A stretch of DNA of 64,000 nucleotides from Candidatus Saccharimonadota bacterium (GTDB lineage Bacteria > Patescibacteriota > Saccharimonadia > Saccharimonadales > Saccharimonadaceae), in contig JAFUBM010000013.1 in assembly GCA_017460225.1 (NCBI GenBank), positions 1-64,000 on the forward strand, written 5' to 3'. The notes beneath the pieces were generated by a model. It searched no databases. It saw only the letters and a list, made by a program, of their open reading frames with translations, and was not told the DNA's origin. The position numbers and the translations under genes were made by a program. Below, in pieces: positions 9,371 through 17,192 of the stretch (positions are counted from its first letter, which is position 1; every line of letters begins with the position of its first letter).

Positions 9371-11623
9371 GTGGCGCACCTTAACTTGAAAGGATGTGAT
9401 TTTATTAGCACAACAACTACTCGGCGACTGATTTGGGTCGCCTGGCTTGTCGCCGCAATCTCGGCAGTGCTGCTGTTTATTTGGGTTGGCGTGAACGATC
9501 CGAGGCTCGCGATGTTTGGAGTGATTTTGTTAGCAATTTTGAACATAATTTACAATTATGTGAAAGTGCGGCAAATGAGCTCCGGGACGGAGGAGATGAT
9601 TCGACTCGCCGAAACCATACGCAACGGCGCATCGACTTTTTTGAAAGTCGAATATCGCACGATTAGTGTCATCGTTTTGGTGCTGGCGGGTATCTTCTCG
9701 CTATTTATCGAAAAGACCAGCGGAGCGACGTTTCTAATCGGAGCGGCGATGTCGAGTGCAGCGTGTATTCTCGGCATGAAGAGTGCCACACACTGTAACG
9801 TGCGGACAACAAACCGCGCACGCATTTCCCTTTCCATTGGCGAGACGGTAAAAACCGCGCTAAATGGCGGGAGTATCTCCGGGCTATCGGTGCACGCGTT
9901 TGGCCTGCTCGGGCTGGCGACGATTTATTTCGCGTTTGGCGGAATCAAAGTCCACAGTCCGGGAGCGGGATTTCTCGCTAATTTTGGGACAAACGCCTCG
10001 GTGATGCGGTTTACGACGTATTCGCTGGGCTGTTCGACGGTCGCGATGTTTAATCGCGTGGCCGGCGGCAACTACACCAAAGCGGCCGACATCTCCGCCG
10101 ACATTCTGGCGAAGATTCGACACGATATGCCGGAAGATGACAGGCGTAACCCTTGCACGATTGCAGACTTTATCGGCGACAACGTGAACGATATTGCCGG
10201 CAACTGCTCGGATCTGCTCGAGAGCTTTGTGGCGACCATGGTCGCGGCGATGATTATTGCGATGACAATGTATCGAGCAGAACTGGTTGGCGAGACGCCA
10301 GCCGTTCCTGAAGCAACGTTTGATGCAATGGTGATGTTCCCGATGATGATTGGCGCGGGAGGGCTGCTAGCTTGCATTTTGGGGATGTTGTATATCTCGG
10401 TGAAGCGGCTACGCGGACATCCCGGTCGCGATCTTGACTCGGCAACTTACACCTCAGCAATGTTGACCGTCGTGCTCACAGGCGGAATCGCTTATCTGAC
10501 GTTTGCAGATAAGCCGCTCTATCCAGAGTTTTTACTCGGATGGGCCTCACCGTGGATTTCTACGGTGCTAGGGATTCTCGCCGGCGTGATGATTGGTATG
10601 GTGACCGAAAGATACACCAGCACGGATTTTGCGCCGACTAGGAAGTTGGCGGAAATTGCTCCGGAAGGTGACGCGTTTGTCGTGACCAAGGGCGACGCGA
10701 TTGGTTCGCGGTCGGTGTTGGTGCCAGCTATCATCATCAGCGCAGCAATTGTGTTTTCTGGTAAACTCTGTGGAGGTTACGGAATTGCGATGGCGGCACT
10801 AGGGATGTTGTCCTTTGTAGGGACAACGGTCTCAATCGACGCGTTTGGGCCGATTTCTGACAACGCGGGCGGAATCGCCGAATCGTGCAATCTCAACGCT
10901 AGTGTTCGCAAAATTACGGACGAGCTCGACGCAGCCGGCAATACTACCGCCGCGATTGGTAAGGGTTTTGCCATTGGATCGGCGGCGCTAGCGACTGTCT
11001 CGCTGATTACGGCCTATGTAGGAAACTACACAGCAGTTGGCCAAGAGCCGGTACTCAACGCGGCGGCGTTTGCGGTAGTAGCGGGGATGATTCTCGGCGG
11101 CGGGCTGATTGAGTATTTCTCGGCGCTTTTGACCGACAATACTATCGAAGCAGCGCGGAAAATGGCGGACATCGGCGACGAGATTTTGACCGACGAAGTC
11201 ATCGCCGGCACAGCCGAGCCCGACTATGACGCCTGCATCCGCGAAGCCTCCAACAACGCCCTGGGCTATATGGTCTTGCCATCGGTACTGGCGATGCTAG
11301 TGCCGGTAGTAGGCGGGATCCTGCTCGGGTTTGAGTTTGTGGGTGGCATCTTGGTCGGGGCAACTATCGTAGCCATCGGCAAAGCCATCTTTATGGGTAA
11401 CTCCGGCGGCGCGTTTGACAACGCAAAAAAGTACATCGAATCCGATAAACTCAAAGGCCACCCTAAGGGTTCGGATGCACACAAAGCGTCTGTCACAGGC
11501 GACACCGTGGGTGACACTCGGAAAGACGTGGTGGGAGTTGCGCTCGACATTTTTATCAAGATGATGTCGACCGTGGCAAACACCTTGGCGCCAGTATTCA
11601 CTTCCTTACGACTGTTCCATTAA
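9371..11623 (+). CDS. hppA: Membrane-bound pyrophosphatase, ion-pumping (K+-dependent type)
   Basis: A polytopic pump of about 740-750 aa that hydrolyses pyrophosphate to move H+ or Na+. The catalytic loops are visible as DRRNPCTIADFIGDNVNDIAG, DAFGPISDNAGGIAE and the C-terminal SGGAFDNAKKYIE and TGDTVGDTRKD. The GNTTAAIGKGFAIGSAAL segment has Ala at the position that is Lys in K+-independent enzymes, so I expect potassium dependence. The start is uncertain: GTG at 9371 lies 9 nt after TATAAT (9356-9361) and would be leaderless, while a good AAAGGA (9389-9394) sits 9 nt before an in-frame ATT at 9404. No in-frame ATG exists near the first membrane helix. A soluble pyrophosphatase gene is also present at 27082. 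Confidence 0.95.
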   Translation: MAHLNLKGCDFISTTTTRRLIWVAWLVAAISAVLLFIWVGVNDPRLAMFGVILLAILNIIYNYVKVRQMSSGTEEMIRLAETIRNGASTFLKVEYRTISVIVLVLAGIFSLFIEKTSGATFLIGAAMSSAACILGMKSATHCNVRTTNRARISLSIGETVKTALNGGSISGLSVHAFGLLGLATIYFAFGGIKVHSPGAGFLANFGTNASVMRFTTYSLGCSTVAMFNRVAGGNYTKAADISADILAKIRHDMPEDDRRNPCTIADFIGDNVNDIAGNCSDLLESFVATMVAAMIIAMTMYRAELVGETPAVPEATFDAMVMFPMMIGAGGLLACILGMLYISVKRLRGHPGRDLDSATYTSAMLTVVLTGGIAYLTFADKPLYPEFLLGWASPWISTVLGILAGVMIGMVTERYTSTDFAPTRKLAEIAPEGDAFVVTKGDAIGSRSVLVPAIIISAAIVFSGKLCGGYGIAMAALGMLSFVGTTVSIDAFGPISDNAGGIAESCNLNASVRKITDELDAAGNTTAAIGKGFAIGSAALATVSLITAYVGNYTAVGQEPVLNAAAFAVVAGMILGGGLIEYFSALLTDNTIEAARKMADIGDEILTDEVIAGTAEPDYDACIREASNNALGYMVLPSVLAMLVPVVGGILLGFEFVGGILVGATIVAIGKAIFMGNSGGAFDNAKKYIESDKLKGHPKGSDAHKASVTGDTVGDTRKDVVGVALDIFIKMMSTVANTLAPVFTSLRLFH

Positions 11624-11653
11624 GTTAGTTTGATACTTTTTGGGACAAAAAGT

Positions 11654-11679
11654 ATCCCCCAGATTCTGGGGGATTTTTT
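11654..11679 (+). terminator. Intrinsic terminator after hppA
   Basis: Perfect 9-bp stem ATCCCCCAG/CTGGGGGAT with an ATT loop, followed by T5. It lies 31 nt after the hppA stop and just before the convergent pduL gene. Confidence 0.9.
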
Positions 11680-11695
11680 AAGACAGATTTTACGC

Positions 11696-12271
11696 CTAGA
11701 GGATTTCGCCGGTTGTGATGCCGGAGAGGACGCCGGCGGCGTTGCCTTCGTCGGTATCGAGGTGCATAGTGCAGGCGTATTTGTCGCTGACACGAGCGAC
11801 GACGTCGCCGAAGACGGTTCCCCGTTCGGTCGAGTTGATTTTGACGGAGACGATGTCGCCATTTTTGACGCCGAGTTCGAGCGCGTCTTTTTCGGAGAGA
11901 TGGAGGTGACGCTTGGCGACGATGACGCCCTCTTCTAGCTCGACCTCGCCTTTCGGGCCGATTAGCCGACAAGAAGCCGAGCCTTCGAGATGACCAGATT
12001 CGCGAATCGGAGGCTTGACGCCGATTTTGCGCGCTTCGGTCAAGGTGATTTCGACCTGAGTTTTTGGGCGGAGCGGGCCGAGGATTGCGACGTTGTGGAG
12101 CATTTCGCGCGGGCCGGCAATGGAGAGACGCTCGGTCGAGACAAACTCCCCCGGCTGGGACAGCGGTTTTTCCGGCGTGAGCTCATAGCCCTCGCCGAAC
12201 AAGACGTCTAAGTCTTTTCGACAAAGATGGACGTGACGAGCGGAAACTTCAACGATGATACGGTTAGGCAT
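11696..12271 (-). CDS. pduL: PduL-type phosphotransacylase (phosphate acetyl/propanoyltransferase)
   Basis: A 191-aa protein that interconverts acyl-CoA and acyl phosphate. Both PduL domains are visible: an N-terminal VSARHVHLCRKDLDVLFG with zinc-binding histidines 13 and 15, and the repeat VAKRHLHLSEKDALEL near residue 120, followed by a VHLDTDE-like motif (MHLDTDEGNAA). The length equals a cytosolic PduL without a microcompartment-targeting extension. In a fermentative Saccharibacterium it would make acetyl phosphate for ATP synthesis with acetate kinase, which is not in this window. Its start overlaps the GNAT gene by 8 nt. Confidence 0.93.
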   Translation of the reverse strand: MPNRIIVEVSARHVHLCRKDLDVLFGEGYELTPEKPLSQPGEFVSTERLSIAGPREMLHNVAILGPLRPKTQVEITLTEARKIGVKPPIRESGHLEGSASCRLIGPKGEVELEEGVIVAKRHLHLSEKDALELGVKNGDIVSVKINSTERGTVFGDVVARVSDKYACTMHLDTDEGNAAGVLSGITTGEIL

Positions 12272-12878
12272 TTGATTTTTCTCCTAAGTTTAGAACCATA
12301 TGATAAACATCGACCGAACCGTCGGGATAGCACGGGAAGGTCGAAACTTTTTTGAAACCTTGTTTTTCGTAGAGGCGGATGGCGTTTTCGTTGTTCGCGA
12401 GAACGTCGAGGTGAAGCTCGGCGTATTTTTCGGGATTTTTCAGATAGGCAAACAACTCGCTGGCGATGCCTCGACCACGTGCTTCAGGAGCGGTCGCAAG
12501 AAACTCGATTTCGACGGCGTTTTCCGGAAGTTCGGCGTCGGTGATTTTTTGCATATATTTTTCGTTGGCGCGGGCAAAGTTTTCTGGGAGAGGCTCGCCG
12601 GTTTCGACGAATCTTTCGGTGATTTTTGGCGTATCCCAAGGCGCAACTTTGGTTTCTCGGAAACAGAGAATCGCGAGCAATTCACCGTTTTCTTCGGCAA
12701 CAAGAGTGTTTCCGAACGAGAAAAGCCCGTTTTTCGTATTGTCGAATAATTTTGTGCCAAAAATCCGAGCGCGACGCGTGTCGCCGAGAAAATCTGGGAA
12801 GATGTATGGGTCAACCAGGAATAATAATTCCCCGGCGCGAGCCAAGTCATCATCCGCGCGTAAATTTCTAATAGTCAT
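12264..12878 (-). CDS. GNAT family N-acetyltransferase
   Basis: A 204-aa protein with an acetyl-CoA binding GNAT fold. The region VEIEFLATAPEARGRGIASELF (about 120-142) contains the V/I-x-x-R-G-x-G motif A, and HLDVLANNENAIRLYEKQGF near residue 160 is the typical motif B, with YHMVLNL at the end. The N-terminal part resembles bacterial GNATs of unknown substrate. It is the first gene of the pair with pduL, has a GGAG-type ribosome-binding site, and is overlapped 8 nt by pduL. The substrate cannot be predicted. Confidence 0.88.
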   Translation of the reverse strand: MTIRNLRADDDLARAGELLFLVDPYIFPDFLGDTRRARIFGTKLFDNTKNGLFSFGNTLVAEENGELLAILCFRETKVAPWDTPKITERFVETGEPLPENFARANEKYMQKITDAELPENAVEIEFLATAPEARGRGIASELFAYLKNPEKYAELHLDVLANNENAIRLYEKQGFKKVSTFPCYPDGSVDVYHMVLNLGEKSNA

Positions 12879-12948
12879 GAACCTCCTTTTGGGCTATTAT
12901 ACTACATTTGAGGCATTAATTGTTTTTATCGTTATCGAGACAAGAGAA

Positions 12949-13089
12949 TCAATTCTTCAAAACACGAGCATAGGAGTCGATATCGACAGCGAAAATCTCT
13001 TGTTTGTCGGAAATTAGATTTGCTTCGGTCAAGACCTCGGCTACGCGATGCATAAAGTTTTGCCCGTCTATATATGCAATGTTCTTCAT
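12949..13089 (-). pseudogene. Truncated NYN-domain (PIN-like RNase) gene, 46 codons
   Basis: The minus strand encodes a 46-aa product starting at ATG 13089. Its first half, IAYIDGQNF, is the canonical first strand and acidic motif of NYN/LabA-type PIN-fold ribonucleases. The second half, EIFAVDIDSYARVL, matches the next helix region of that family. The frame then stops at TGA (12951-12949), whereas NYN domains need about 140 residues, so the active site is incomplete. It is either a decayed gene or a residual small protein. The upstream region at 13121-13182 contains a GC-rich inverted repeat. The remainder of 12879-13257 shows no other gene. Confidence 0.6.
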
Positions 13090-13120
13090 ATTTGTCAATT
13101 TTACCTCACTTTTTCTAAAA

Positions 13121-13182
13121 CCCCCGGCGGGAACGAATCCAGGCCGGGTCGAAGTACTTTAATTACAGTTCACTTCCGGGGG
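13121..13182. repeat. GC-rich inverted repeat with two alternative pairings
   Basis: CCCCCGG (13121-13127) can pair with CCGGGGG (13176-13182), while CCCGGC (13123-13128) can instead pair with GCCGGG (13143-13148). The element lies in the apparent leader of the truncated NYN gene; on the minus strand the last arm is followed by TTTTAG. It may be a terminator/attenuator or a decayed repeat. Confidence 0.5.
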
Positions 13183-13257
13183 CTAGTCAATAGTTTTTAT
13201 GCTATATTTTGGCTAAAAGATGTATTCCAGGCGCCAACGATGTAGTATAATTGAATT

Positions 13258-13794
13258 ATGGATACAAATTTTGTTATTGCACAGATATTTGGGATATTAG
13301 GGATTGTGGCAAGCGTTTGCTCGATGCAATTTAAGAAACGGAAGCAGATTTTTATCGCACTGCTTTTGCTTAATCTATTTTCCGCACTGAACTTTGTTTT
13401 TCTCGGAGCGATGGCGAGCGCATACGTTTGCCTGTTCGCGATTCTCGAGATGATTGTCAACCACCTGTTCGAGAGAAAGAAGAAGAATGTACCGGTGTGG
13501 GTCGTTGGCTTCTACGCCATAGCCAACATTGCGCTCGGGACATTAGGTTTCTCCGGCTGGCTCGACATATTACCGATTCTTTGTGCCTTGATTTTCTGCG
13601 CGACGATTTTGATGAAGAAAGAACAGAATATCCGCAAGGCGACGCTCGCCAATCAAACACTTTGGCTTATCTTTGATTTGTCAGTCGGCGCATACTTCTT
13701 CGCCGTTTCGAACGTTTTGACGCTAATTTCTACCGGAATTGCGCTATATCGTTACCAAGACAAGAAAAAGACCCGGACAAAGTCCGAGTCTTAA
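13258..13794 (+). CDS. YgjV-like inner membrane protein
   Basis: A 178-aa integral membrane protein with five or six hydrophobic helices. The pattern of an N-terminal QIFGILGIVASVCSMQFKKR, a LNLFSALNFVFLGAMASA segment and ANQTLWLIFDLSVGAYF matches the Imp-YgjV family (PF10688-like), whose function is unknown. TATAAT (13246-13251) is 6 nt upstream of the ATG, implying a leaderless mRNA. The last codons contain the hairpin that terminates the convergent arginine decarboxylase gene. Confidence 0.8.
   Translation: MDTNFVIAQIFGILGIVASVCSMQFKKRKQIFIALLLLNLFSALNFVFLGAMASAYVCLFAILEMIVNHLFERKKKNVPVWVVGFYAIANIALGTLGFSGWLDILPILCALIFCATILMKKEQNIRKATLANQTLWLIFDLSVGAYFFAVSNVLTLISTGIALYRYQDKKKTRTKSES
13768..13792 (-). 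terminator. Terminator of the decarboxylase gene, inside ygjV-like coding end
   Basis: On the minus strand AAGACTCGGAC pairs with GTCCGGGTCTT around a TTT loop and is followed by TTTTTC. It begins 5 nt after the decarboxylase stop and lies within the last codons of the convergent gene. Confidence 0.85.
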
Positions 13795-13797
13795 GGA

Positions 13798-14328
13798 TTA
13801 CCAGAAAGCGACAGCGGAGACTGATGCGACGTAATGATGATAGTCGGTCTGCCCAATATATTTAGAAATAGTATCGCTGGCGACTTCAACCATAATATCT
13901 ACCGATGAATATCCCCGATCGAGCATAGCCTGTTGAGCGGCTGTTTTGACTTGATATTCGGCCTGCTCTTTCATGCGCTCATGAATCCATTCACTGGGGT
14001 CGGATGCAAATTCATCAACAAATTCCATAATGACGCCGATTTCGTCGAGACGACTCTGGGAGCGAGCGACCGCAACGGCGGTAGTAAGTGTTCTCTGCAA
14101 ATTCGTGACACTTTGAGCTAGCGCGCAGTGGAGAATCGAACCTTTGCGAAGTTCACTACGGAGGTCCTCCGGAGTGCGCAGAATTGCCCCCTCAGGTAAA
14201 ATTGAGCTGACCTGAACGAGGTTGTAGTCTGCGATGCCGGCGGCACGGTAAGCACGATCGACGGCTACAAACCTATCATCGGCAGCGCCGTGCCCTGAGA
14301 CTATGATGTAATTTTTAAAGTAATCCAT
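13798..14328 (-). CDS. Pyruvoyl-dependent arginine decarboxylase
   Basis: A 176-aa PvlArgDC-type enzyme that makes agmatine from arginine. Family features are the N-terminal VSGHGAADDRFVAVDRAYRAAG, then YNLVQVSSILPEG with the Ser41-Ser42 self-cleavage site that would generate the pyruvoyl group at Ser42, and a downstream FVDEF/HERMKEQA helix region. The length fits the archaeal and chlamydial enzymes. It has its own AGGGGGT ribosome-binding site and terminator, so it is monocistronic. The neighbours are unrelated, so the physiological use (pH homeostasis, polyamine supply or host arginine removal) is open. Confidence 0.87.
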   Translation of the reverse strand: MDYFKNYIIVSGHGAADDRFVAVDRAYRAAGIADYNLVQVSSILPEGAILRTPEDLRSELRKGSILHCALAQSVTNLQRTLTTAVAVARSQSRLDEIGVIMEFVDEFASDPSEWIHERMKEQAEYQVKTAAQQAMLDRGYSSVDIMVEVASDTISKYIGQTDYHHYVASVSAVAFW

Positions 14329-14403
14329 ACAAATACCCCCTATATTCTTAAATCAGTCGAAACTAACTTACTCTTTTATTTTATCATAAAAAGTTTATTT
14401 TGT

Positions 14404-14432
14404 CAAAAATCCCCTGGGGGGTCGCCTAGGGG
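14404..14432 (-). terminator. Second weak terminator upstream of the decarboxylase
   Basis: On the minus strand CCCCT pairs with AGGGG around a 12-nt C-rich loop, followed by ATTTTTG. It lies just downstream of a stronger terminator and may act as a back-up. Confidence 0.5.
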
Positions 14433-14439
14433 CTTGCGA

Positions 14440-14467
14440 ATTAAAAAGGCGCCCATTACTGGGCGCC
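14440..14467 (-). terminator. Intrinsic terminator overlapping a stop codon
   Basis: On the minus strand GGCGCCCA/TGGGCGCC forms an 8-bp stem whose loop contains the stop codon of the 184-aa hypothetical gene, followed by TTTTTAATT. Confidence 0.9.
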
Positions 14468-15010
14468 GCGGCCAAAGAGCCGTGCGAAGAAGCCAGGCTT
14501 CTTCTTGGGAGTGCTGGTAGCGCCAGAGGCGCCGGGAGTAGTTTTCCCCTGATATCCGTCCGGAAAGACGAAAGTGACTTTGCCTTTGCGAGCAGAGATG
14601 AGATCATCGAGCGAGGAAATTTTATAACTATCCTTATGGAACTTGTCACTTACCTCCTCGAAGTGCTTCTCACGATAAGCCTCATCCTTGGCATTGAACT
14701 CGTCAATACCGGCGTCGTGTTCCGCCTTGAGGCGTTCGACGAGAGCTTCAAGCTCAGGAAGCGGCATTTTGGAGTATTCGTCATAATCGACGATCCAATC
14801 CTGCTCCATGAGCCACTTGACGCTCGCTGGGTTCTTAAAAACAGACTCGAACCGGAAGCCATCGGCAGGGCTATTCATGAAGAAGAAGTTGCTTTCGCCA
14901 TCGCCGAAGACCTCATCTATAACGGTTGCGGGAAAACTATTGAGACCGTGCAAGATATGAGCGACCTCATACTTCTGCAAATAGACCTTCTCGCCAATCC
15001 TGATTTTCAT
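14456..15010 (-). CDS. Hypothetical soluble protein with basic C-terminal tail
   Basis: A 184-aa protein I do not recognise. The first 80 residues look like a small alpha/beta domain (IRIGEKVYLQKYEVAHILHG at the start). Residues 90-130 are charged and helical. The tail is proline/serine/lysine-rich and ends in KKKPGFFARLFGRG, which could be an amphipathic membrane- or nucleic-acid-binding helix. It has its own promoter (TTGACT-17-TAAAAT), an AGGAGGG ribosome-binding site and a strong terminator, so it is an independent and probably well expressed gene. Confidence 0.75.
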   Translation of the reverse strand: MKIRIGEKVYLQKYEVAHILHGLNSFPATVIDEVFGDGESNFFFMNSPADGFRFESVFKNPASVKWLMEQDWIVDYDEYSKMPLPELEALVERLKAEHDAGIDEFNAKDEAYREKHFEEVSDKFHKDSYKISSLDDLISARKGKVTFVFPDGYQGKTTPGASGATSTPKKKPGFFARLFGRGAQ

Positions 15011-15074
15011 ACCTAATCCCTCCTTAGATAGAATTTGGCCAGCAATAAAAAGAGCGTAGTTTGCCTACTCTGTA

Positions 15075-15103
15075 ATTTTAATATATTTTCTAAAAAAAGT
15101 CAA
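15075..15103 (-). promoter_or_regulatory. Promoter of the 184-aa hypothetical gene
   Basis: TTGACT (15103-15098), 17-nt spacer and TAAAAT (15080-15075) on the minus strand, about 65 nt upstream of the start codon. Confidence 0.7.
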
Positions 15104-15174
15104 TAATAGTGCTACAAAATCGATACAAATTGGAACCCTAGAATCCGTAAGAAACTTAACAAAAATCCGCCACT

Positions 15175-15196
15175 AAAAAATCGGCGAAAATGCCGA
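15175..15196 (-). terminator. Terminator after tRNA-Phe
   Basis: On the minus strand TCGGC/GCCGA with an ATTTTC loop is followed by TTTTTT. It lies 13 nt after the tRNA CCA end. Confidence 0.7.
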
Positions 15197-15209
15197 GTTA
15201 GATAAAATC

Positions 15210-15285
15210 TGGTGGCTCCGACTGGACTTGAACCAGTGACACAAGGCTCTTCAGGCCTCTGCTCTACCAACTGAGCTACAGAGCC
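15210..15285 (-). tRNA. tRNA-Phe (GAA), CCA encoded
   Basis: Acceptor GGCTCTG/CGGAGCC, D-stem GCTC/GAGC, anticodon stem GAGGC/GCCTT with loop CTGAAGA (anticodon GAA), T-arm ACTGG-TTCAAGT-CCAGT, discriminator A and CCA at 15212-15210. D- and T-loops are canonical (G18G19 and C56 present). Confidence 0.97.
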
Positions 15286-15327
15286 AACCTTTTGACATTA
15301 TATCATAGAACGGGGTATAATAAAAGT

Positions 15328-16629
15328 ATGAAAAAAATCAATACTTCCCCACTCTCTGGCATGCAGGAGTTGTTGCCTCCGGCGCAAGCCACGTTTAATA
15401 AATACAAACGTAAGATAGAGGAAGTATACGCTAAACACGGATTCTTAAACATTGAGACGCCAACGATTGACCGGACGGAGATTTTATTAGCCAAGGCGGG
15501 CGGCGAGACCGAGAAACAGATCTACAAAGTCGTCAAGACCGAAGAGACAGCCGACGACGCTGACCAAGCACTGCGCTTTGACCACACGGTTCCCTTGGCG
15601 CGCTATGTTGTTGAACACGAAAGCGAACTAGCCTTTCCGTTTAAGGTGACGCAAATCGGGCGGAACTTCCGGGGAGAACGGGCACAAAAGGGGCGCTTCC
15701 GCGAGTTTTACCAGTGCGATGTAGACGTGATTGGACGGGGGAGCCTACCGATTAGCTATGACGCGGAGGTAATCGCTACACTCTACGAAGCTTTACAGAG
15801 TTTTGTCAAAGCCAAAATAAAAATCCGCATCTCTAACCGGAAGCTAATCCTCGGGATTCTTGAGGGCTTGGGCATCGCTGAGAAGAGCGCGGAAATCTGC
15901 GCTGTTATCGACCATAGCGAAAAAGTCCCGAAAGAAAAAACCGAGGCGGGCTTCCGCGAGCTTGGGCTGTCTGATGATGCAGTCCAGAAGCTTATGCAAC
16001 TGCTCGAAATCCACGGTCCGGCAGAAATTGCGATTCCGGCGCTGGCATTCCTCCGCGCTACAGCCGTAGATACAAACGAAAACTTTGTAGCAGGAGTAAC
16101 CGAGCTAGAAAAAGTAATGATTGAACTGTCCGCGCTGGGGCTAGACGAGGCGGCGGAAATAGATTTTAGGATTATCCGCGGGCTGGATTATTATACCGGG
16201 ACGGTGTTTGAGGCTAGCTTGCCAGAGTTTCCAAAAGTCGGCTCGATTGGTGGCGGCGGGCGCTACGAAAACCTGACCGGATTCTTCTCCGACGCAAAGT
16301 TCCCGGGAGTGGGCGCGAGCATTGGGCTGTCGCGACTGTTTTATATTCTAAATACCAACGGACTCGCTCACGAAGACCAAGAGGCGCCGGTAGACGTGGC
16401 GATTATTCCGGTCTCAGAAAACGAGAACTTGCCGGCGTTTGAGCTAGCGAAAAAACTACGCAAAAGCGGCAAGAAAGTTGACGTGGTGTTGACGGAAAAG
16501 CGCTTGGGCGACCGCTTGTCTTATGCCGCCAAAATCGCCAAGGGCGGTATCGTCGTGGGCGAGACAGAAGCGGCGACAGGACAGTTCCGTCTAAAGAACT
16601 TTGAGACGGGCGAAGAGACCGAACTATAA
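15328..16629 (+). CDS. hisS: Histidyl-tRNA synthetase
   Basis: A class II synthetase that charges tRNA-His. From the ATG at 15328 the product is 433 aa. Class II motif 1 lies in the FLNIETPTIDR segment, motif 2 in FRGERAQKGRFREFYQCDVD, the HisRS signature is RGLDYYTGTVFEA, and motif 3 is in GVGASIGLSRL; the C-terminal anticodon-binding domain follows. A longer frame opens at 15292, but TATAAT at 15316-15321 lies 6 nt before the ATG at 15328, making the shorter leaderless start more likely. Its stop overlaps the next start by 1 nt (TAATG). Confidence 0.96.
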   Translation: MKKINTSPLSGMQELLPPAQATFNKYKRKIEEVYAKHGFLNIETPTIDRTEILLAKAGGETEKQIYKVVKTEETADDADQALRFDHTVPLARYVVEHESELAFPFKVTQIGRNFRGERAQKGRFREFYQCDVDVIGRGSLPISYDAEVIATLYEALQSFVKAKIKIRISNRKLILGILEGLGIAEKSAEICAVIDHSEKVPKEKTEAGFRELGLSDDAVQKLMQLLEIHGPAEIAIPALAFLRATAVDTNENFVAGVTELEKVMIELSALGLDEAAEIDFRIIRGLDYYTGTVFEASLPEFPKVGSIGGGGRYENLTGFFSDAKFPGVGASIGLSRLFYILNTNGLAHEDQEAPVDVAIIPVSENENLPAFELAKKLRKSGKKVDVVLTEKRLGDRLSYAAKIAKGGIVVGETEAATGQFRLKNFETGEETEL

Positions 16630-17192
16630 TGCCATCGAGAAATCATTTGCTCTCCCAACATTTTTTGCGAAGCCCGCGGCTAGCACTGATATTGATTGGA
16701 CATTCTAACATCAAAAAGCGCGACACGGTGATAGAAATCGGCGCGGGGAGTGGCGTGATTACTTCGGCGCTGGCCAAACGCTGCGCAAAAGTTGTTGCGT
16801 TTGAGCCGGACGCGGCGACGGTCGCAAAACTGCGCGAGAACTTAACCAAGCGCGCGATAGAAAATGTAGAGATTTATGAGCAAGATTTTTTGGAGTTTGA
16901 CCTAGGGGCGATGCCGGAGGGGTACAAAGTGTTCTCGAATCCGCCGTTTAGTCTTTCTTCGGCAATCGTACACAAGCTACTCGAGGCGGACAATCCGCCG
17001 GCGAGTTTTTATCTCATCTTGCAGAGACAGTTTGCACTAAAGCTCCTCAACACCGACCGGCACTATACTTCCCAGCTAGGACAAGCGCTAATCCAAAAAT
17101 ACACGACCAAAATCAAATATCCTTTGCGAGCGACGGATTTTACGCCGCCGCCAGCAGTGCCGACGGTATTGTTTGAGGCAAAGAAGATTTAG
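16629..17192 (+). CDS. Erm/KsgA-like rRNA adenine dimethyltransferase
   Basis: A 187-aa SAM-dependent methyltransferase. QHFLRSPRLA at the N-terminus, VIEIGAGSGVITSALAKR (SAM motif I), VVAFEPDA (motif II) and SNPPFSLSSAIVHKLL (the NPPF target-base motif) place it in the KsgA/Erm family. The NPPF rather than NLPY sequence and the PADF-like TDFTPPPAVPTVLF end are closer to Erm-type enzymes. It lacks the normal C-terminal helical domain (KsgA about 270 aa, Erm about 245 aa). It could modify 16S or 23S rRNA; macrolide resistance is possible but unproven. It is translationally coupled to hisS. Confidence 0.8.
   Translation: MPSRNHLLSQHFLRSPRLALILIGHSNIKKRDTVIEIGAGSGVITSALAKRCAKVVAFEPDAATVAKLRENLTKRAIENVEIYEQDFLEFDLGAMPEGYKVFSNPPFSLSSAIVHKLLEADNPPASFYLILQRQFALKLLNTDRHYTSQLGQALIQKYTTKIKYPLRATDFTPPPAVPTVLFEAKKI

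Noticed and set aside
13121-13182. Known riboswitch in the NYN leader
   Set aside because: No recognised aptamer core; reported only as an inverted repeat.
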